From positions 118,966-182,965 of the forward strand of contig NZ_LMIE01000004.1 in assembly GCF_001428625.1 (NCBI RefSeq): a stretch of 64,000 bases of DNA. The letters run 5' to 3'. Below are positions 39,148-49,947 of the stretch, piece by piece. This stretch comes from Hydrogenophaga sp. Root209 (GTDB lineage: Bacteria; Pseudomonadota; Gammaproteobacteria; Burkholderiales; Burkholderiaceae_C). Each line of letters starts with the position of its first letter. Position 1 is the stretch's first letter. Position numbers and translations under genes: made by a program. Under the pieces are notes generated by a model. It was given only the letters and a program-made list of their open reading frames with translations. It was not told the DNA's origin and ran no database searches.

Positions 39148-39612
39148 ATGCAGCAGTTTTCTTCGACACAAGCCAAACAGAACTTCGGCCAGCTCATGAA
39201 GGCATCCGCGCTCGCGCCGGTGGCCATCGAGCGGCACGGCAAGGTGCAGGCCCTCGTGATGTCGCCCGCTTTCCTTGGGGCTGCAAGGGCAGCACAGGAT
39301 CCCATGGCCGAACGCCGCCTCGCGCGTCTGCAGCAGGCGGGCATCGAGAAAGACCGGCTCATCCGCCACCACCGCATTGCCCTGGACCTGTTGACAGTAG
39401 AGCCCGCCCAGCGCGAGGGCCTCATCCAGCGGGCGCGCGACACGGTCGATCGCTGGCGGCGTGAGCAGCTCAGCAGCCGAGACTATGTGGATCGCTGGGC
39501 GGCGCTGCTCGCTTTGCCAGTGCAGGAGCTGGCGAAAGAGATGGTTGCGGATGCCGACGGATGGGGCACGGCCCTGCGCCAGAATTCGCCCTGGGTGGGG
39601 CTGCACACATGA
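39148..39612 (+). CDS. Phd/YefM-type antitoxin with extended C-terminal region
   Basis: 154 residues. The first about 55 match the Phd fold (FSSTQAKQNFGQLMKASALAPVAIERHGKVQALVMSP) with the typical KQNFGQLM helix and VxIxRHGK strand. Residues 60-154 are unlike ordinary Phd antitoxins (normally about 80 aa in total): a charged helical segment (RRLARLQQAGIEKDRLIRHH, VDRWRREQLSSRDYVDRWA). ATGA overlap with the nucleotidyltransferase gene. Likely binds its own promoter with the N-terminus and the toxin with the C-terminus; inferred. Confidence 0.8.
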   Translation: MQQFSSTQAKQNFGQLMKASALAPVAIERHGKVQALVMSPAFLGAARAAQDPMAERRLARLQQAGIEKDRLIRHHRIALDLLTVEPAQREGLIQRARDTVDRWRREQLSSRDYVDRWAALLALPVQELAKEMVADADGWGTALRQNSPWVGLHT

Positions 39613-40154
39613 ACCTCGACGCACTCTTCGCCTTGCTAGCCAAGGCTCGCGAACTCTCGGGCCACAGCGACTACGTGGTGATCGGCAGCCTGTCCATTCT
39701 CGGACTGGAAGACCATTTCGATGTTCCAGAGGACATGACCCTGTCCAACGACGTCGACTGCTACACCCGCGACGACCCCGACCGCACCTTCGACCTCGTG
39801 GCAGCGCTCGGAGAGAACTCGCCATGGCACCAGGGTCACGGGTACTTCCTCGACGCCGTCACTCCCGCCCTGCCGACCCTCCCCGAAGGCTGGCGAGCCC
39901 GCCTCATCCCGGTGTCCCGGGACAGCCTCACCGCCTGGTTCCTCGACCCGAACGACGCGGCCATCTCCAAGTACGCCCGGGGCGAGCCACGCGACCGCCG
40001 CTGGATACGCGCCGGCATCCGGTCGGGCGTGGTCTCGCTGCCCATGGTGCGATCACGCCTGCGCGGCGTGACGTTTCTTGACAACGAAGAGTCGCAGCGC
40101 ACCCGCAGATTGATCGAAGAAGACCAAGCCTGGTGCGACCGCTCCGTAAGCTGA
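39609..40154 (+). CDS. AbiEii/DUF6036-like nucleotidyltransferase, putative toxin
   Basis: 181 residues from the ATG at 39609. Nucleotidyltransferase fold: VIGSLSILGL (GS motif near residue 24) followed by SNDVDCYTRDD with the DxD metal site near residue 47, then LIPVSRDSLTAWFLDPNDAAISKYARGEPRDR as conserved helical core of the DUF6036/AbiEii group. Partner is the extended Phd protein, coupled by a 4-nt overlap; a strong terminator follows at 40165. Likely modifies an RNA or protein; target unknown. It could instead be a harmless NTase. Confidence 0.78.
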   Translation: MNLDALFALLAKARELSGHSDYVVIGSLSILGLEDHFDVPEDMTLSNDVDCYTRDDPDRTFDLVAALGENSPWHQGHGYFLDAVTPALPTLPEGWRARLIPVSRDSLTAWFLDPNDAAISKYARGEPRDRRWIRAGIRSGVVSLPMVRSRLRGVTFLDNEESQRTRRLIEEDQAWCDRSVS

Positions 40155-40164
40155 CTGATCCAAC

Positions 40165-40190
40165 AAAAAAAGCGCCCGAAGGCGCTTTTT
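40165..40190. terminator. Bidirectional terminator between the NTase gene and gap
   Basis: Stem AGCGCC-CGAA-GGCGCT with A-run and T5 on the two sides; serves the plus-strand cassette and the minus-strand gap gene. Confidence 0.88.
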
Positions 40191-40209
40191 AATGAAGAGA
40201 AGCTTGCGC

Positions 40210-41250
<1,041 letters not shown>

Positions 41251-43323
41251 TCATTTCGCCAACACGGCGCGCACCGTGTCGGCCACATTCGCGGGCGTGA
41301 AGCCGAAGTGCTCGAACAGCACCGGGGCCGGCGCCGACTCGCCGTAGGTGTCCAGACCCACGACCGCGGCCACGCCGTATTTCCACCAACCGTCGGTGGA
41401 GCCCATCTCGACGGCCACGCGCGGCACGCCGGCGGGCAGCACCGAAGCCTTGTAGGCGGCGCTCTGGCGGTCGAAGGCGGTGGTGCTGGGCATGGAGACC
41501 ACCCGCACGGCGATCTTGTGTTCCTTGGCCAGCAGCTCCTGTGCTTTCAAGGCCAGCTGCACTTCGGAGCCGGTGGCAATGATCACCGCCTGCGCCTTTT
41601 TCTTCAGGCCGACTTCGCCGGGCTCGGCCAACACGTAGGCGCCCTTGCTGATGTCACCCAGATCGCTCTTGGGCGCGTAGGGCAGGTTCTGGCGGCTGAG
41701 CAGCAGCGCGGTGGGACGCGTGGCGTTTTGCAGCGCCACGGCCCAGGCCACGGCGGTCTCGGCGGTGTCGGCGGGGCGCCAGACGTCCAGGTTCGGAATG
41801 AGCCGCAGGCTGGCCGCGTGCTCGACCGACTGGTGTGTGGGGCCGTCTTCGCCCAGGCCGATGCTGTCGTGCGTGAACACGTGGATCACGCGCAGCTTCA
41901 TCAGCGCGGCCATGCGGATGGCGTTGCGGCTGTAGTCGCTGAAGGTGAGGAAGGTACCGCCGTAGGGAATGAAGCCGCCGTGCAGCGCCACGCCGTTCAT
42001 GATGGCGGCCATGCCGAATTCGCGCACGCCGTAGTTGATGTGGCGCCCGCCCTGGCCCTGCTCGTTCTTCACCACGTCGCCGGCCAGGTTGAAGCGCAGC
42101 GCGGGCGTGCTCTTGGTGTTGGTGAGGTTGGAGCCGGTGAGGTCGGCGCTGCCGCCCAGCAGCTCGGGCAGGGCGGCGGTGAAGGTTTCCAGCGCGAGCT
42201 GGCTGGCCTTGCGGCTGGCCACGGTCTCGGCCTTGGTGTGCGCGGCAACAGCCGCGTCCACCGCCACCTGGGCGAAGTTCTTCGGCAAGTCGCCCTTCAT
42301 GCGGCGCACGAACTCCTTGGCGAGCTCGGGGAAAGCGGCCTTGTAGGCAGCGAACGTGGCGTTCCACGCGGCTTCCGAGGCCTTGCCGGCCTCCTTCGCG
42401 TCCCACGCGGCGTACACGTCCTTGGGGACAGCGAAAGGGGCGTGCGGCCAGTTGAGCGCTTCGCGGGTGAGCTTGATTTCCTCTGCGCCCAGCGGCTCGC
42501 CGTGGGCCTTGGCGGTGTTGGCGCGGTTCGGACTGCCCTTGCCGATGTGCGTCTTGCAGATGATCATCGTTGGCGCATCGGCCTTGTTCTTCGCATCGGC
42601 GATCGCGCGGTCCACGGCGTCAGCGTCGTGGCCGTCGATCGGGCCGATCACGTTCCAGCCGTAGGCGGCAAAACGCAGCGCGGTGTTGTCGATGAACCAG
42701 GGCGTGACCTGGCCGTCGATCGAGATGCCGTTGTCGTCGTACAGCGCGATCAGCTTGTTGAGCTTCCAGGCGCCAGCCAGTGCGCAGGCCTCATGGCTGA
42801 TGCCTTCCATCAGGCAGCCGTCGCCCAGGAACACGTAGGTGTGGTGGTCGACCACGGTGTGGCCTTCGCGGTTGAACTCGGACGCGAGCAGCTTCTCTGC
42901 CAGCGCCATGCCCACCGCATTGGTGATGCCCTGGCCCAGCGGGCCGGTGGTGGTTTCCACGCCCGGGGTCACGCCCACTTCGGGGTGACCAGCGGTCTTG
43001 CTGTGCAGTTGGCGGAAGTTCTTGAGTTCTCCGATCGGCAGCTTGTAGCCGGTCAGGTGCAGCAGCGAATAAATCAACATCGAGCCGTGGCCGTTGGACA
43101 GCACGAAGCGGTCGCGGTTGGCCCACTGCGGGTTCGTCGGGTTGTGGCGCAGGTGCCGGCCCCACAGGGCAACCGCCATGTCGGCCATGCCCATGGGCGC
43201 GCCGGGGTGGCCTGAATTGGCGGCTTGCACCGCGTCCATGGCCAGAGCGCGGATGGCGTTGGCCTGGGTCTGTGGCGACACGGCTTGGGCGATGGGGGTG
43301 GGGGTGCTGGCGGTGTCGGACAT
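41251..43323 (-). CDS. tkt: Transketolase
   Basis: 690 residues from the ATG at 43323. Pentose-phosphate and Calvin-type ketol transfer with thiamine diphosphate. ThDP motif [18 protein letters not shown] region near residue 170, substrate motif [18 protein letters not shown] at the start, [17 protein letters not shown] and the C-terminal domain ([20 protein letters not shown]). First gene of tkt-gap. The open frame upstream of 43323 has no homology. A GATAAAAT sequence near 43384-43391 on the minus strand is a possible -10. Confidence 0.97.
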   Translation of the reverse strand: MSDTASTPTPIAQAVSPQTQANAIRALAMDAVQAANSGHPGAPMGMADMAVALWGRHLRHNPTNPQWANRDRFVLSNGHGSMLIYSLLHLTGYKLPIGELKNFRQLHSKTAGHPEVGVTPGVETTTGPLGQGITNAVGMALAEKLLASEFNREGHTVVDHHTYVFLGDGCLMEGISHEACALAGAWKLNKLIALYDDNGISIDGQVTPWFIDNTALRFAAYGWNVIGPIDGHDADAVDRAIADAKNKADAPTMIICKTHIGKGSPNRANTAKAHGEPLGAEEIKLTREALNWPHAPFAVPKDVYAAWDAKEAGKASEAAWNATFAAYKAAFPELAKEFVRRMKGDLPKNFAQVAVDAAVAAHTKAETVASRKASQLALETFTAALPELLGGSADLTGSNLTNTKSTPALRFNLAGDVVKNEQGQGGRHINYGVREFGMAAIMNGVALHGGFIPYGGTFLTFSDYSRNAIRMAALMKLRVIHVFTHDSIGLGEDGPTHQSVEHAASLRLIPNLDVWRPADTAETAVAWAVALQNATRPTALLLSRQNLPYAPKSDLGDISKGAYVLAEPGEVGLKKKAQAVIIATGSEVQLALKAQELLAKEHKIAVRVVSMPSTTAFDRQSAAYKASVLPAGVPRVAVEMGSTDGWWKYGVAAVVGLDTYGESAPAPVLFEHFGFTPANVADTVRAVLAK

Positions 43324-43499
43324 GCTGGGAGGTGCTGGAAAGTGGGGGAGGCGGGGATCTGCGCGATGGCGCAAAACAACGGATTTTATCGGCCAGCCCG
43401 TCGCCGGCCGCGCTGTCCCGCATCGAGCTGGCGCGTCGGCCCATAATTCTTCAACGCGTGCGGCCCTGCGCGCCCGGCACGCGCACCCCCTGGCTCCCC

Positions 43500-44255
43500 A
43501 TGACCCGACTCGCCACCGCACCACCCTCCACCCCTCCCCTGGCATCGGCCATGGTGCTTGCCGCCGGGCGCGGCATGCGCATGCGCCCGTTGACCGACGT
43601 CACACCCAAACCCCTGCTGGTCGTGCAGGGCAAGCCCTTGATGCAGTGGCCCATGGAGGGCTTGGCCGCGGGCGGTTTCCAGCGCTTCGTGGTCAATACC
43701 GCGTGGCTGGGAGAACAAATCGACGAACACTGCCGGGCCTGGAGCCAATCCCGTCCGGGTTGCGACGTGGTGATGTCGCGCGAGGGCACCGACTTCGGCT
43801 ACGCCCTGGAAACGGCCGGCGGCATTGCCCGGGCACTGCCCCTGCTGGCTGATGTGTTCTGGGTGCTGGCGGGCGACGTGTACGTGCCCGACTTCGAGTT
43901 CAGCCAAGCCAGCGTTGACCGGTTCGAGGCCAGCGGCCTGCTCGCCCACATCTGGCTGGTGCCCAACCCCTCGCACAATCCGCTCGGAGATTTCGGCCTG
44001 AGCGCGGACGGCCTCGCCGTCAGCCGGGCCGATGAGGCCTACACCTTCAGCACCATCGGCCTGTACCGGCGCGAATTGTTCGAACTGCCTTGGTGCGAGG
44101 TGCTGCCCGGCAACCCCCAAGGCACGGCCGAGCCGCTGGCGCCGCTGCTGCGCCGCGCGATGGAAGCGGGCCAGGTGAGCGCAGAAATCTACAGTGGCAC
44201 CTGGGTCGACGTGGGCACGCCCGAGCGGCTCGAAGAGCTGAACAGTCAAAGCTGA
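43500..44255 (+). CDS. murU: N-acetylmuramate alpha-1-phosphate uridylyltransferase
   Basis: 251 residues from the ATG at 43500. Sugar-phosphate nucleotidyltransferase: [24 protein letters not shown] near residue 17 (split here), a GDVYVPDF metal site, and [13 protein letters not shown] at the end. The small size and the AmgK gene in the same window identify MurU, which converts MurNAc-1-P and UTP to UDP-MurNAc in the MurA-independent recycling path. Alternative: mannose-1-phosphate guanylyltransferase-like. Divergent from tkt. Confidence 0.85.
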   Translation: MTRLATAPPSTPPLASAMVLAAGRGMRMRPLTDVTPKPLLVVQGKPLMQWPMEGLAAGGFQRFVVNTAWLGEQIDEHCRAWSQSRPGCDVVMSREGTDFGYALETAGGIARALPLLADVFWVLAGDVYVPDFEFSQASVDRFEASGLLAHIWLVPNPSHNPLGDFGLSADGLAVSRADEAYTFSTIGLYRRELFELPWCEVLPGNPQGTAEPLAPLLRRAMEAGQVSAEIYSGTWVDVGTPERLEELNSQS

Positions 44256-44292
44256 TTCCCTCGGACCGCAGGTGCTCGCCAAAAGTCAGAGA

Positions 44293-45699
44293 ATGGCGAC
44301 CATGGACTCCACCACCCACACCCACCTCTACGCCGAACGCCGCGCCCGTGTGGCCGCATCGCTCGGCGCCGGCGGCATCGCCATCGTGCCCACCGCGCTC
44401 GAGCGGCCGCGCAACCGCGACACCGACTTCATCTACCGCCACGACAGCTACTTCTACTACCTCACCGGTTTCACCGAGCCCAACGCCTGGCTGGTGATCA
44501 CGGCCGAAGGCAGCACCACCCTGTTTTGCCAGCCGAAAGACCTGGAACGCGAGATCTGGGACGGCATCCGCCTGGGTCCGGACGCCGCACCCGAACACCT
44601 GGGCGTGAGCGAAGCTTTTTCCGTCACCGAGCTCAACACGCGCCTGCCCAGGCTGCTGGAAAACCGCCAGATCGTGTGGTACCCGTTTGCCACCCACGAG
44701 GGACTTGAGAGCAAGGTCAATGGCTGGTTGCAACCGGTACGCGCCCGGGTGCGCTACGGCGCGCTGTGCCCGGAGTCGCAACGCGACCTGTGCGGCATCG
44801 TGGACGAATTGCGTCTGGTCAAGGACGCCTTCGAGCAGGACACCATGCGCCGTGCTGCGCAGATCAGCGCCAAGGCCCACATCCGCGCCATGCAACGCAG
44901 CGCGGCCATGCTGCGCGCTGGCCAGGACGTGCGCGAATACCACCTGGACGCCGAGCTGCTGCACGCCTTCCGCGAACACGGCTCGCAGTACCCGGCCTAC
45001 GGCAGCATCGTGGCAGCGGGTGCCAACGCCTGCGTGCTGCACTACCGCGCCGACGCCGCGCCCATCCGCAGCGGCGAACTGGTGCTGATCGACGCCGGTT
45101 GCGAGCTCGACGGCTATGCCAGCGACATCACCCGCACCTTCCCGGCCAACGGCACATTCACCGGGCCACAACGCGAGTTGTACGACCTGGTGCTGGCCAG
45201 CCAGATCGCGGCGGTCAGCGCCACCAAGGCCGGCGCGCGCTTCGTCGATCCGCACGAGGCCACCGTGGCGGTGCTCGCGCAAGGCTTGCTCGACGTTGGC
45301 CTGCTGGATGCGAACAAGGTGGGCAGCGCGCAAGACGTGATCACCGACCGCGCGTATTTCCAGTTCTACATGCACCGCACCGGTCACTGGCTGGGCATGG
45401 ACGTGCACGACTGCGGCGGTTACGTGGAGCCGTCCGAACTCGGCACGGTGAACGAGCGCAAGGACCCCTTGAGTGGCGAAACCATCAAGGACCGCCCCAG
45501 CCGCATCCTGCGCCCGGGCATGGTGCTCACCATCGAGCCTGGCCTCTACGTGCGCCCGGCCGAAGGTGTACCCGAGCAGTTCTGGAACATCGGCATCCGC
45601 ATCGAAGACGACGCCATCGTCACCGAGACCGGCTGCGAGCTGATCTCGCGTGGCGTGCCCGTCGAGGCTTCCGAGATCGAAGCGCTGATGCGCGGCTGA
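44293..45699 (+). CDS. pepP: Xaa-Pro aminopeptidase (PepP type)
   Basis: 468 residues from the ATG at 44293; ATGs at 44302 or a GTG at 44272 are alternatives. M24 fold with two-metal ligands: VLIDAGCELDGYASDITRTF (Asp, Asp), HRTGHWLGMDVHDC (His), LTIEPGLYV (Glu) and IRIEDDAIVTETG (Glu). N-terminal SYFYYLTGFTEP of AMP_N is present. Removes N-terminal residues before proline; cytosolic. 37 nt after murU, possibly cotranscribed. Confidence 0.93.
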   Translation: MATMDSTTHTHLYAERRARVAASLGAGGIAIVPTALERPRNRDTDFIYRHDSYFYYLTGFTEPNAWLVITAEGSTTLFCQPKDLEREIWDGIRLGPDAAPEHLGVSEAFSVTELNTRLPRLLENRQIVWYPFATHEGLESKVNGWLQPVRARVRYGALCPESQRDLCGIVDELRLVKDAFEQDTMRRAAQISAKAHIRAMQRSAAMLRAGQDVREYHLDAELLHAFREHGSQYPAYGSIVAAGANACVLHYRADAAPIRSGELVLIDAGCELDGYASDITRTFPANGTFTGPQRELYDLVLASQIAAVSATKAGARFVDPHEATVAVLAQGLLDVGLLDANKVGSAQDVITDRAYFQFYMHRTGHWLGMDVHDCGGYVEPSELGTVNERKDPLSGETIKDRPSRILRPGMVLTIEPGLYVRPAEGVPEQFWNIGIRIEDDAIVTETGCELISRGVPVEASEIEALMRG

Positions 45700-45819
45700 G
45701 GCCGACACGCCGTCAGCGTCAACACGGTTGCCGCGCACGCCCGGCGTGTGAGTGGAGTCTTCGCGATCAGACGCCTCCAACACTTGCGCTGAAGCCGTGC
45801 GCATGGAGTACAACGCAGC

Positions 45820-46770
45820 ATGACTTCCCTTGCGGGCACCGCGCTGTGTCTCACCATGAACCCCTCGGTGGACGTGTCCACACACACCGATCGGGTCGTG
45901 CCCGCCGACAAGCTGCGCTGCGGCCCGGCCCAGCGCGATGCCGGTGGCGGAGGCCTGAACGTGGCCCGCGTGGTGCACAGGCTGGGCGGGCGCGGCAGTG
46001 CACTCTTCCCGGCCGGCGGCGCAGCTGGCCAATGGCTCACGCAGCATCTCGAGCAGGCCGGTTTGTTCGCACACGCGCTGCCGATTGCGCAGGACACGCG
46101 CGAAAACTTCACCGTGCAGGCCCAGGACACCGGCGCCGAGTACCGGTTCGTGCTGCCGGGTCCCACGCTGACCGAGGACGAATGGCAGGCCAACCTGGAC
46201 GCGGTTGACCAATGGTCCAGCGAGCTGAGCTTCGTGGTGGCCAGCGGCAGCCTGCCGCCCGGCGTGCCCGCCGACTTCTACGCCCGGCTGGCCCGCGCGG
46301 CCCGCCAGCGCGGCGTGCGGCTGGTGCTCGACAGCTCGGGGCCCGCGCTGGCCGCCGCGCTGCAAGCCGGCGTGTTCCTCGTCAAGCCCAATCTGCGCGA
46401 ATTGCGCGAACTCACCGGCCTGCCTCTGGCCACGGCCGTGGAGTGGCGAGCCGCCGCGCAGGCACTGGTCGACCATGGCCAGGCCGACGTGGTCGCTCTC
46501 ACGCTGGGCGACCGCGGTGCGCTGCTGCTCTCGCGCGACGGCGCCTGGCAGGCCGAGGCCTTGCCGGTCGAGGTGGCCAGTTCGGTGGGCGCGGGCGACA
46601 GCTTCGTGGGTGCGCTGGTCTGGTCGCTGCAACAAGGAGACCCGCTGCCCCAGGCCTTCAGTTGGGCCGTGGCCGCCGGGTCGGCCGCGCTGCTCACACC
46701 GGGCACCGGCTTGTGCCAGCCCCAGGATGTTCGCCGTCTGCAACCCCTGGTACAGGTGATTGCGGCCTGA
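45820..46770 (+). CDS. PfkB-family hexose kinase (1-phosphofructokinase-like)
   Basis: 316 residues. PfkB signatures GGGLNVARVVHRLGG near residue 47 and SVGAGDSFVGALVW near residue 255 (catalytic Asp). Like LacC/FruK or 6-phosphofructokinase 2: MNPSVDVSTHTDRV start. Phosphorylates a fructose phosphate with ATP; the precise sugar is unresolved. Monocistronic; GGAG lies 11 nt before ATG, a slightly long spacing. Confidence 0.86.
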   Translation: MTSLAGTALCLTMNPSVDVSTHTDRVVPADKLRCGPAQRDAGGGGLNVARVVHRLGGRGSALFPAGGAAGQWLTQHLEQAGLFAHALPIAQDTRENFTVQAQDTGAEYRFVLPGPTLTEDEWQANLDAVDQWSSELSFVVASGSLPPGVPADFYARLARAARQRGVRLVLDSSGPALAAALQAGVFLVKPNLRELRELTGLPLATAVEWRAAAQALVDHGQADVVALTLGDRGALLLSRDGAWQAEALPVEVASSVGAGDSFVGALVWSLQQGDPLPQAFSWAVAAGSAALLTPGTGLCQPQDVRRLQPLVQVIAA

Positions 46771-46844
46771 GCGCTTATGCATTTCGCACATTGCCGCTGA
46801 AAAAGTCAGCATCGCCACAACCGTTTACGCAGTTCTACCGACTA

Positions 46845-46871
46845 GGGTTTTCCCGGCTGCAGAATTAGAAT
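46845..46871 (+). promoter_or_regulatory. Putative maeB promoter with overlapping palindrome
   Basis: GGGTTTTCCC (46845-46854) covers the -35 region; TAGAAT (46866-46871) is a fair -10. The ATG lies 52 nt downstream behind GGAGACAAG. The palindrome could be an operator. Confidence 0.45.
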
Positions 46872-46922
46872 GCGCAATTGCCTTTCACATAGCAAGATTT
46901 CAGAACGAACGGAGACAAGATC

Positions 46923-49250
46923 ATGACCATGGACAACAGCCCAGAGAACAAGCGCGCCGAGCTGCGCCGTGCCGCCCTCGAATACCACGAGTTCCCGACG
47001 CCCGGCAAGGTGGCCATTGCGGCCACCAAACAGCTCACCAACCAGCGCGATCTGGCCCTGGCCTACTCGCCCGGTGTGGCCGCTCCGTGTGAAGAGATCG
47101 TGGCCGACCCGGTCAATGCCTTCAAGTACACCGCCCGCGGCAACCTGGTCGGCGTCATCACCAACGGCACTGCCGTGCTGGGCCTGGGTGACATCGGCCC
47201 GCTGGCCGCCAAGCCGGTGATGGAAGGCAAGGGCGTGCTGTTCAAGAAGTTCGCCGGCGTCGACGTGTTCGACATCGAGATCGACGAGAAGGACCCGGCC
47301 AAGCTGGTCGAGATCATTGCCGCGCTGGAGCCGACCTTCGGCGCGATCAACCTCGAGGACATCAAGGCACCGGGTTGCTTCTACGTGGAGCGCGAGCTGC
47401 GCAAGCGCATGAAGATTCCCGTGTTCCATGACGACCAGCACGGCACGGCCATCACGGTGGCGGCGGCGATGCTCAACGGCCTGAAAGTCGCGGGCAAGGA
47501 CATCGGCCAGGTCAAGCTGGTCACCTCGGGCGCGGGCGCGGCGGCGCTGGCCTGCCTGAACCTGCTGCTCAAGGTGGGCCTGAAGCGCGAGAACGTGTTC
47601 GTCACCGACCTGGCCGGCGTGGTCTACGAGGGCCGCGAGGAACTCATGGATGACGACAAGCGCCAGTACATGCAGAAGACCGACAAGCGCAAGCTCGCTG
47701 AGGTGATGGAGGGCGCCGACGTGTTCCTCGGCCTATCGGCCGGCGGCGTGCTCAAGCCAGCGATGGTGGCGTCGATGGCACCCAGGCCGGTGATCTTCGC
47801 GCTGGCCAACCCCAATCCCGAGATCGCGCCCGAGGACGCGCACGCGGTGCGTGGCGACATCATCATGGCCACGGGGCGCACCGACTATCCGAACCAGGTC
47901 AACAACGTCCTGTGCTTCCCCTATATCTTCCGCGGCGCGCTCGATTGCGGCGCGACCACGATCACCGACGAGATGGAGATCGCCGCGGTGCACGCGATCG
48001 CCGAACTCGCGCAGGCCGAGCAGAGCGAGGTGGTGGCTGCCGCCTACGCCGGCGAGAAGCTGGCCTTCGGCCCCGAGTACCTGATCCCCAAGCCATTCGA
48101 TCCGCGCCTGATGATGAAGATCGCGCCAGCTGTGGCCCAGGCTGCAGCGGACTGTGGTGTGGCCCTGCGGCCCATCACCGACATGCCGGCCTACCGCCAA
48201 CGGCTGCAGAGCTTCGTGTTCGCCTCGGGCACCATCATGAAGCCCATCTTCGCGGCGGCCAAGATGGCCGAGCGCAAGCGCGTGGCCTATGCCGAAGGCG
48301 AAGAGGAGCGCGTGCTTCGCGCCTGCCAGATCGTGGTGGACGAAGGCCTGGCTCGTCCCACGCTGATCGGCCGCCCGGCCATCATCGCCCAGCGCATCGA
48401 AAAGTTCGGCCTGCGCCTGCGTGAAGAGCTCGATTACGACATCGTCAACGTCGAACAGGACAGCCGCTACCGCGATTTCTGGCAGACCTACCACCGCATG
48501 ACCGAGCGCAAGGGCGTGACCCAGCAGCTCGCCAAGATCGAGATGCGGCGGCGCCTCACCCTGATCGGCTCGATGCTGCTGCACAAGGGCGAGGTCGACG
48601 GCCTGATCTGCGGCACCTGGGGCTCCACCCACCACCACCTGAAATACATCGACCAAGTGATCGGCAAGCGCGCCGGCGGCAGCCCCAGCACCGAGCAGGA
48701 CGTCCGTATCTACGCGTGCATGAACGGTCTGATGCTGCCGGGTCGCCAGGTGTTCCTGGTCGACACGCACGTCAATTACGACCCCACGGCCGAGGAGCTG
48801 AGCGAGATCACCGTCATGGCCGCCGAAGAGATGCTGCGCTTCGGCCTGCAGCCCAAGGCGGCCCTGCTGTCGCATTCCAACTTCGGCTCCAGCGACGAAC
48901 CCAGCGCCATCAAGATGCGCCGCACGCTGGAGCTGTTGCGAGAGCAGGCGCCCTGGCTGGAGGTGGATGGCGAAATGCACGGAGATGTGGCGCTGGACCC
49001 AGACTCGCGCGCCACGATGATGCCCAACTCCACCCTCAAGGGTCCGGCCAACCTGCTGGTGCTGCCCAACATCGATGCCGCCAACATCGCCTACAACCTG
49101 CTCAAGACGGCTGCAGGCGGCAACATCGCCATCGGCCCGGTGCTGCTGGGTGCCGACAAGCCGGTCCACATCCTGACGGCGAGCGCCACCGTGCGTCGCA
49201 TCGTCAACATGACAGCCCTCACCGTGGCCGATGCCAACGTTTCCCGTTGA
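46923..49250 (+). CDS. maeB: NADP-dependent malic enzyme with phosphotransacetylase domain
   Basis: 775 residues, in keeping with MaeB (759 in E. coli). N-terminal malic-enzyme half: [44 protein letters not shown] with NADP site [12 protein letters not shown]-terminal half from about residue 440 is a PTA-like domain ([30 protein letters not shown]), usually inactive for transfer but regulatory. Converts malate to pyruvate, CO2 and NADPH. ATG at 46923 or 46929 both possible. Confidence 0.96.
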   Translation: MTMDNSPENKRAELRRAALEYHEFPTPGKVAIAATKQLTNQRDLALAYSPGVAAPCEEIVADPVNAFKYTARGNLVGVITNGTAVLGLGDIGPLAAKPVMEGKGVLFKKFAGVDVFDIEIDEKDPAKLVEIIAALEPTFGAINLEDIKAPGCFYVERELRKRMKIPVFHDDQHGTAITVAAAMLNGLKVAGKDIGQVKLVTSGAGAAALACLNLLLKVGLKRENVFVTDLAGVVYEGREELMDDDKRQYMQKTDKRKLAEVMEGADVFLGLSAGGVLKPAMVASMAPRPVIFALANPNPEIAPEDAHAVRGDIIMATGRTDYPNQVNNVLCFPYIFRGALDCGATTITDEMEIAAVHAIAELAQAEQSEVVAAAYAGEKLAFGPEYLIPKPFDPRLMMKIAPAVAQAAADCGVALRPITDMPAYRQRLQSFVFASGTIMKPIFAAAKMAERKRVAYAEGEEERVLRACQIVVDEGLARPTLIGRPAIIAQRIEKFGLRLREELDYDIVNVEQDSRYRDFWQTYHRMTERKGVTQQLAKIEMRRRLTLIGSMLLHKGEVDGLICGTWGSTHHHLKYIDQVIGKRAGGSPSTEQDVRIYACMNGLMLPGRQVFLVDTHVNYDPTAEELSEITVMAAEEMLRFGLQPKAALLSHSNFGSSDEPSAIKMRRTLELLREQAPWLEVDGEMHGDVALDPDSRATMMPNSTLKGPANLLVLPNIDAANIAYNLLKTAAGGNIAIGPVLLGADKPVHILTASATVRRIVNMTALTVADANVSR

Positions 49251-49471
49251 TGCATAGAGAAAAAGCAAGCGCTAACTCTTTCACACATCTCAGACGGCTG
49301 GATTTGCCTTCTTTTTCAGCAACCGCTTGCGTTTTCAGCCCACCTCAGGCACACTAGCTGGCTTGGAATACAGGGTTAACCCGCCCGCGACACCTCCCGC
49401 AGAAGCCGTGCAAACGAATACTTTTGTGGTGTGTTGGTGGCGGGTTGATTGCATCAGGAGCAGGGAATTTC

Positions 49472-49894
49472 ATGGACCTGAAGCGGATCGGGGGTGCCAA
49501 GGGCGTGGCAACACTGGCCTTGGTTCTGGTTCTGACGGCATCGCTGGGCACCTTTATGGTGCAAGCTCGAACACCGCAAGACCAGGCGCTTCCCGACACG
49601 AACGCCGCCGCCCTCGTCGAATCCGGCTTGCCCGTACAGGGCAGACAAGTGATGGAGCTGATCCGGCAAGGCGGGCCATTCCGGTACGAGAAAGACGGCA
49701 CGGTGTTCGGCAACCGGGAAAGGTTGCTACCGAGCCAGCGGCGTGGGTTTTACCGGGAGTACACGGTGCCCACGCCAGGTTTGAGTCATCGGGGCGCCAA
49801 GCGGATCGTGTGTGGTGGATTGCAGCCCAGGGTGCCTGACGCTTGTTATTACACCGAAGACCACTACAGCAGCTTCAAGCTGATCGTGCAGTGA
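49472..49894 (+). CDS. Exported barnase/RNase-Sa-like ribonuclease
   Basis: 140 residues from the ATG at 49472 (GGAG 12 nt before). N-terminal helix VATLALVLVLTASLGTFMV is a signal peptide or anchor. The rest is a microbial ribonuclease domain: RYEKDGTVFGNRERLL, catalytic Glu in FYREYTVPTPG, Arg in HRGAKRIVCGG, and His in YYTEDHYSSFKLI, matching Glu73-Arg87-His102 of barnase. A barstar-type gene follows 53 nt downstream. Whether it acts on other cells or inside is unknown. Confidence 0.85.
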   Translation: MDLKRIGGAKGVATLALVLVLTASLGTFMVQARTPQDQALPDTNAAALVESGLPVQGRQVMELIRQGGPFRYEKDGTVFGNRERLLPSQRRGFYREYTVPTPGLSHRGAKRIVCGGLQPRVPDACYYTEDHYSSFKLIVQ

Positions 49895-49947
49895 GTCTTG
49901 GGTGATGTGAACGGTTTTTTAACTTGAACTTTGAAAGAGACGCGGAG

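Noticed and set aside
43501-44255. Call as mannose-1-phosphate guanylyltransferase
   Set aside because: Short length and presence of amgK in the window favour MurU, though it is not fully excluded.
45809-45822. Leaderless start for the PfkB-family kinase (TACAAC just before ATG)
   Set aside because: A GGAG element at about 11 nt could serve as ribosome site, so the evidence is not as clear as for purB.
44047-46818. Very long minus-strand open frame (923 codons) opposite murU, pepP and pfkB
   Set aside because: It is antisense to three well-supported genes and has no recognisable domain; a GC-rich shadow frame.
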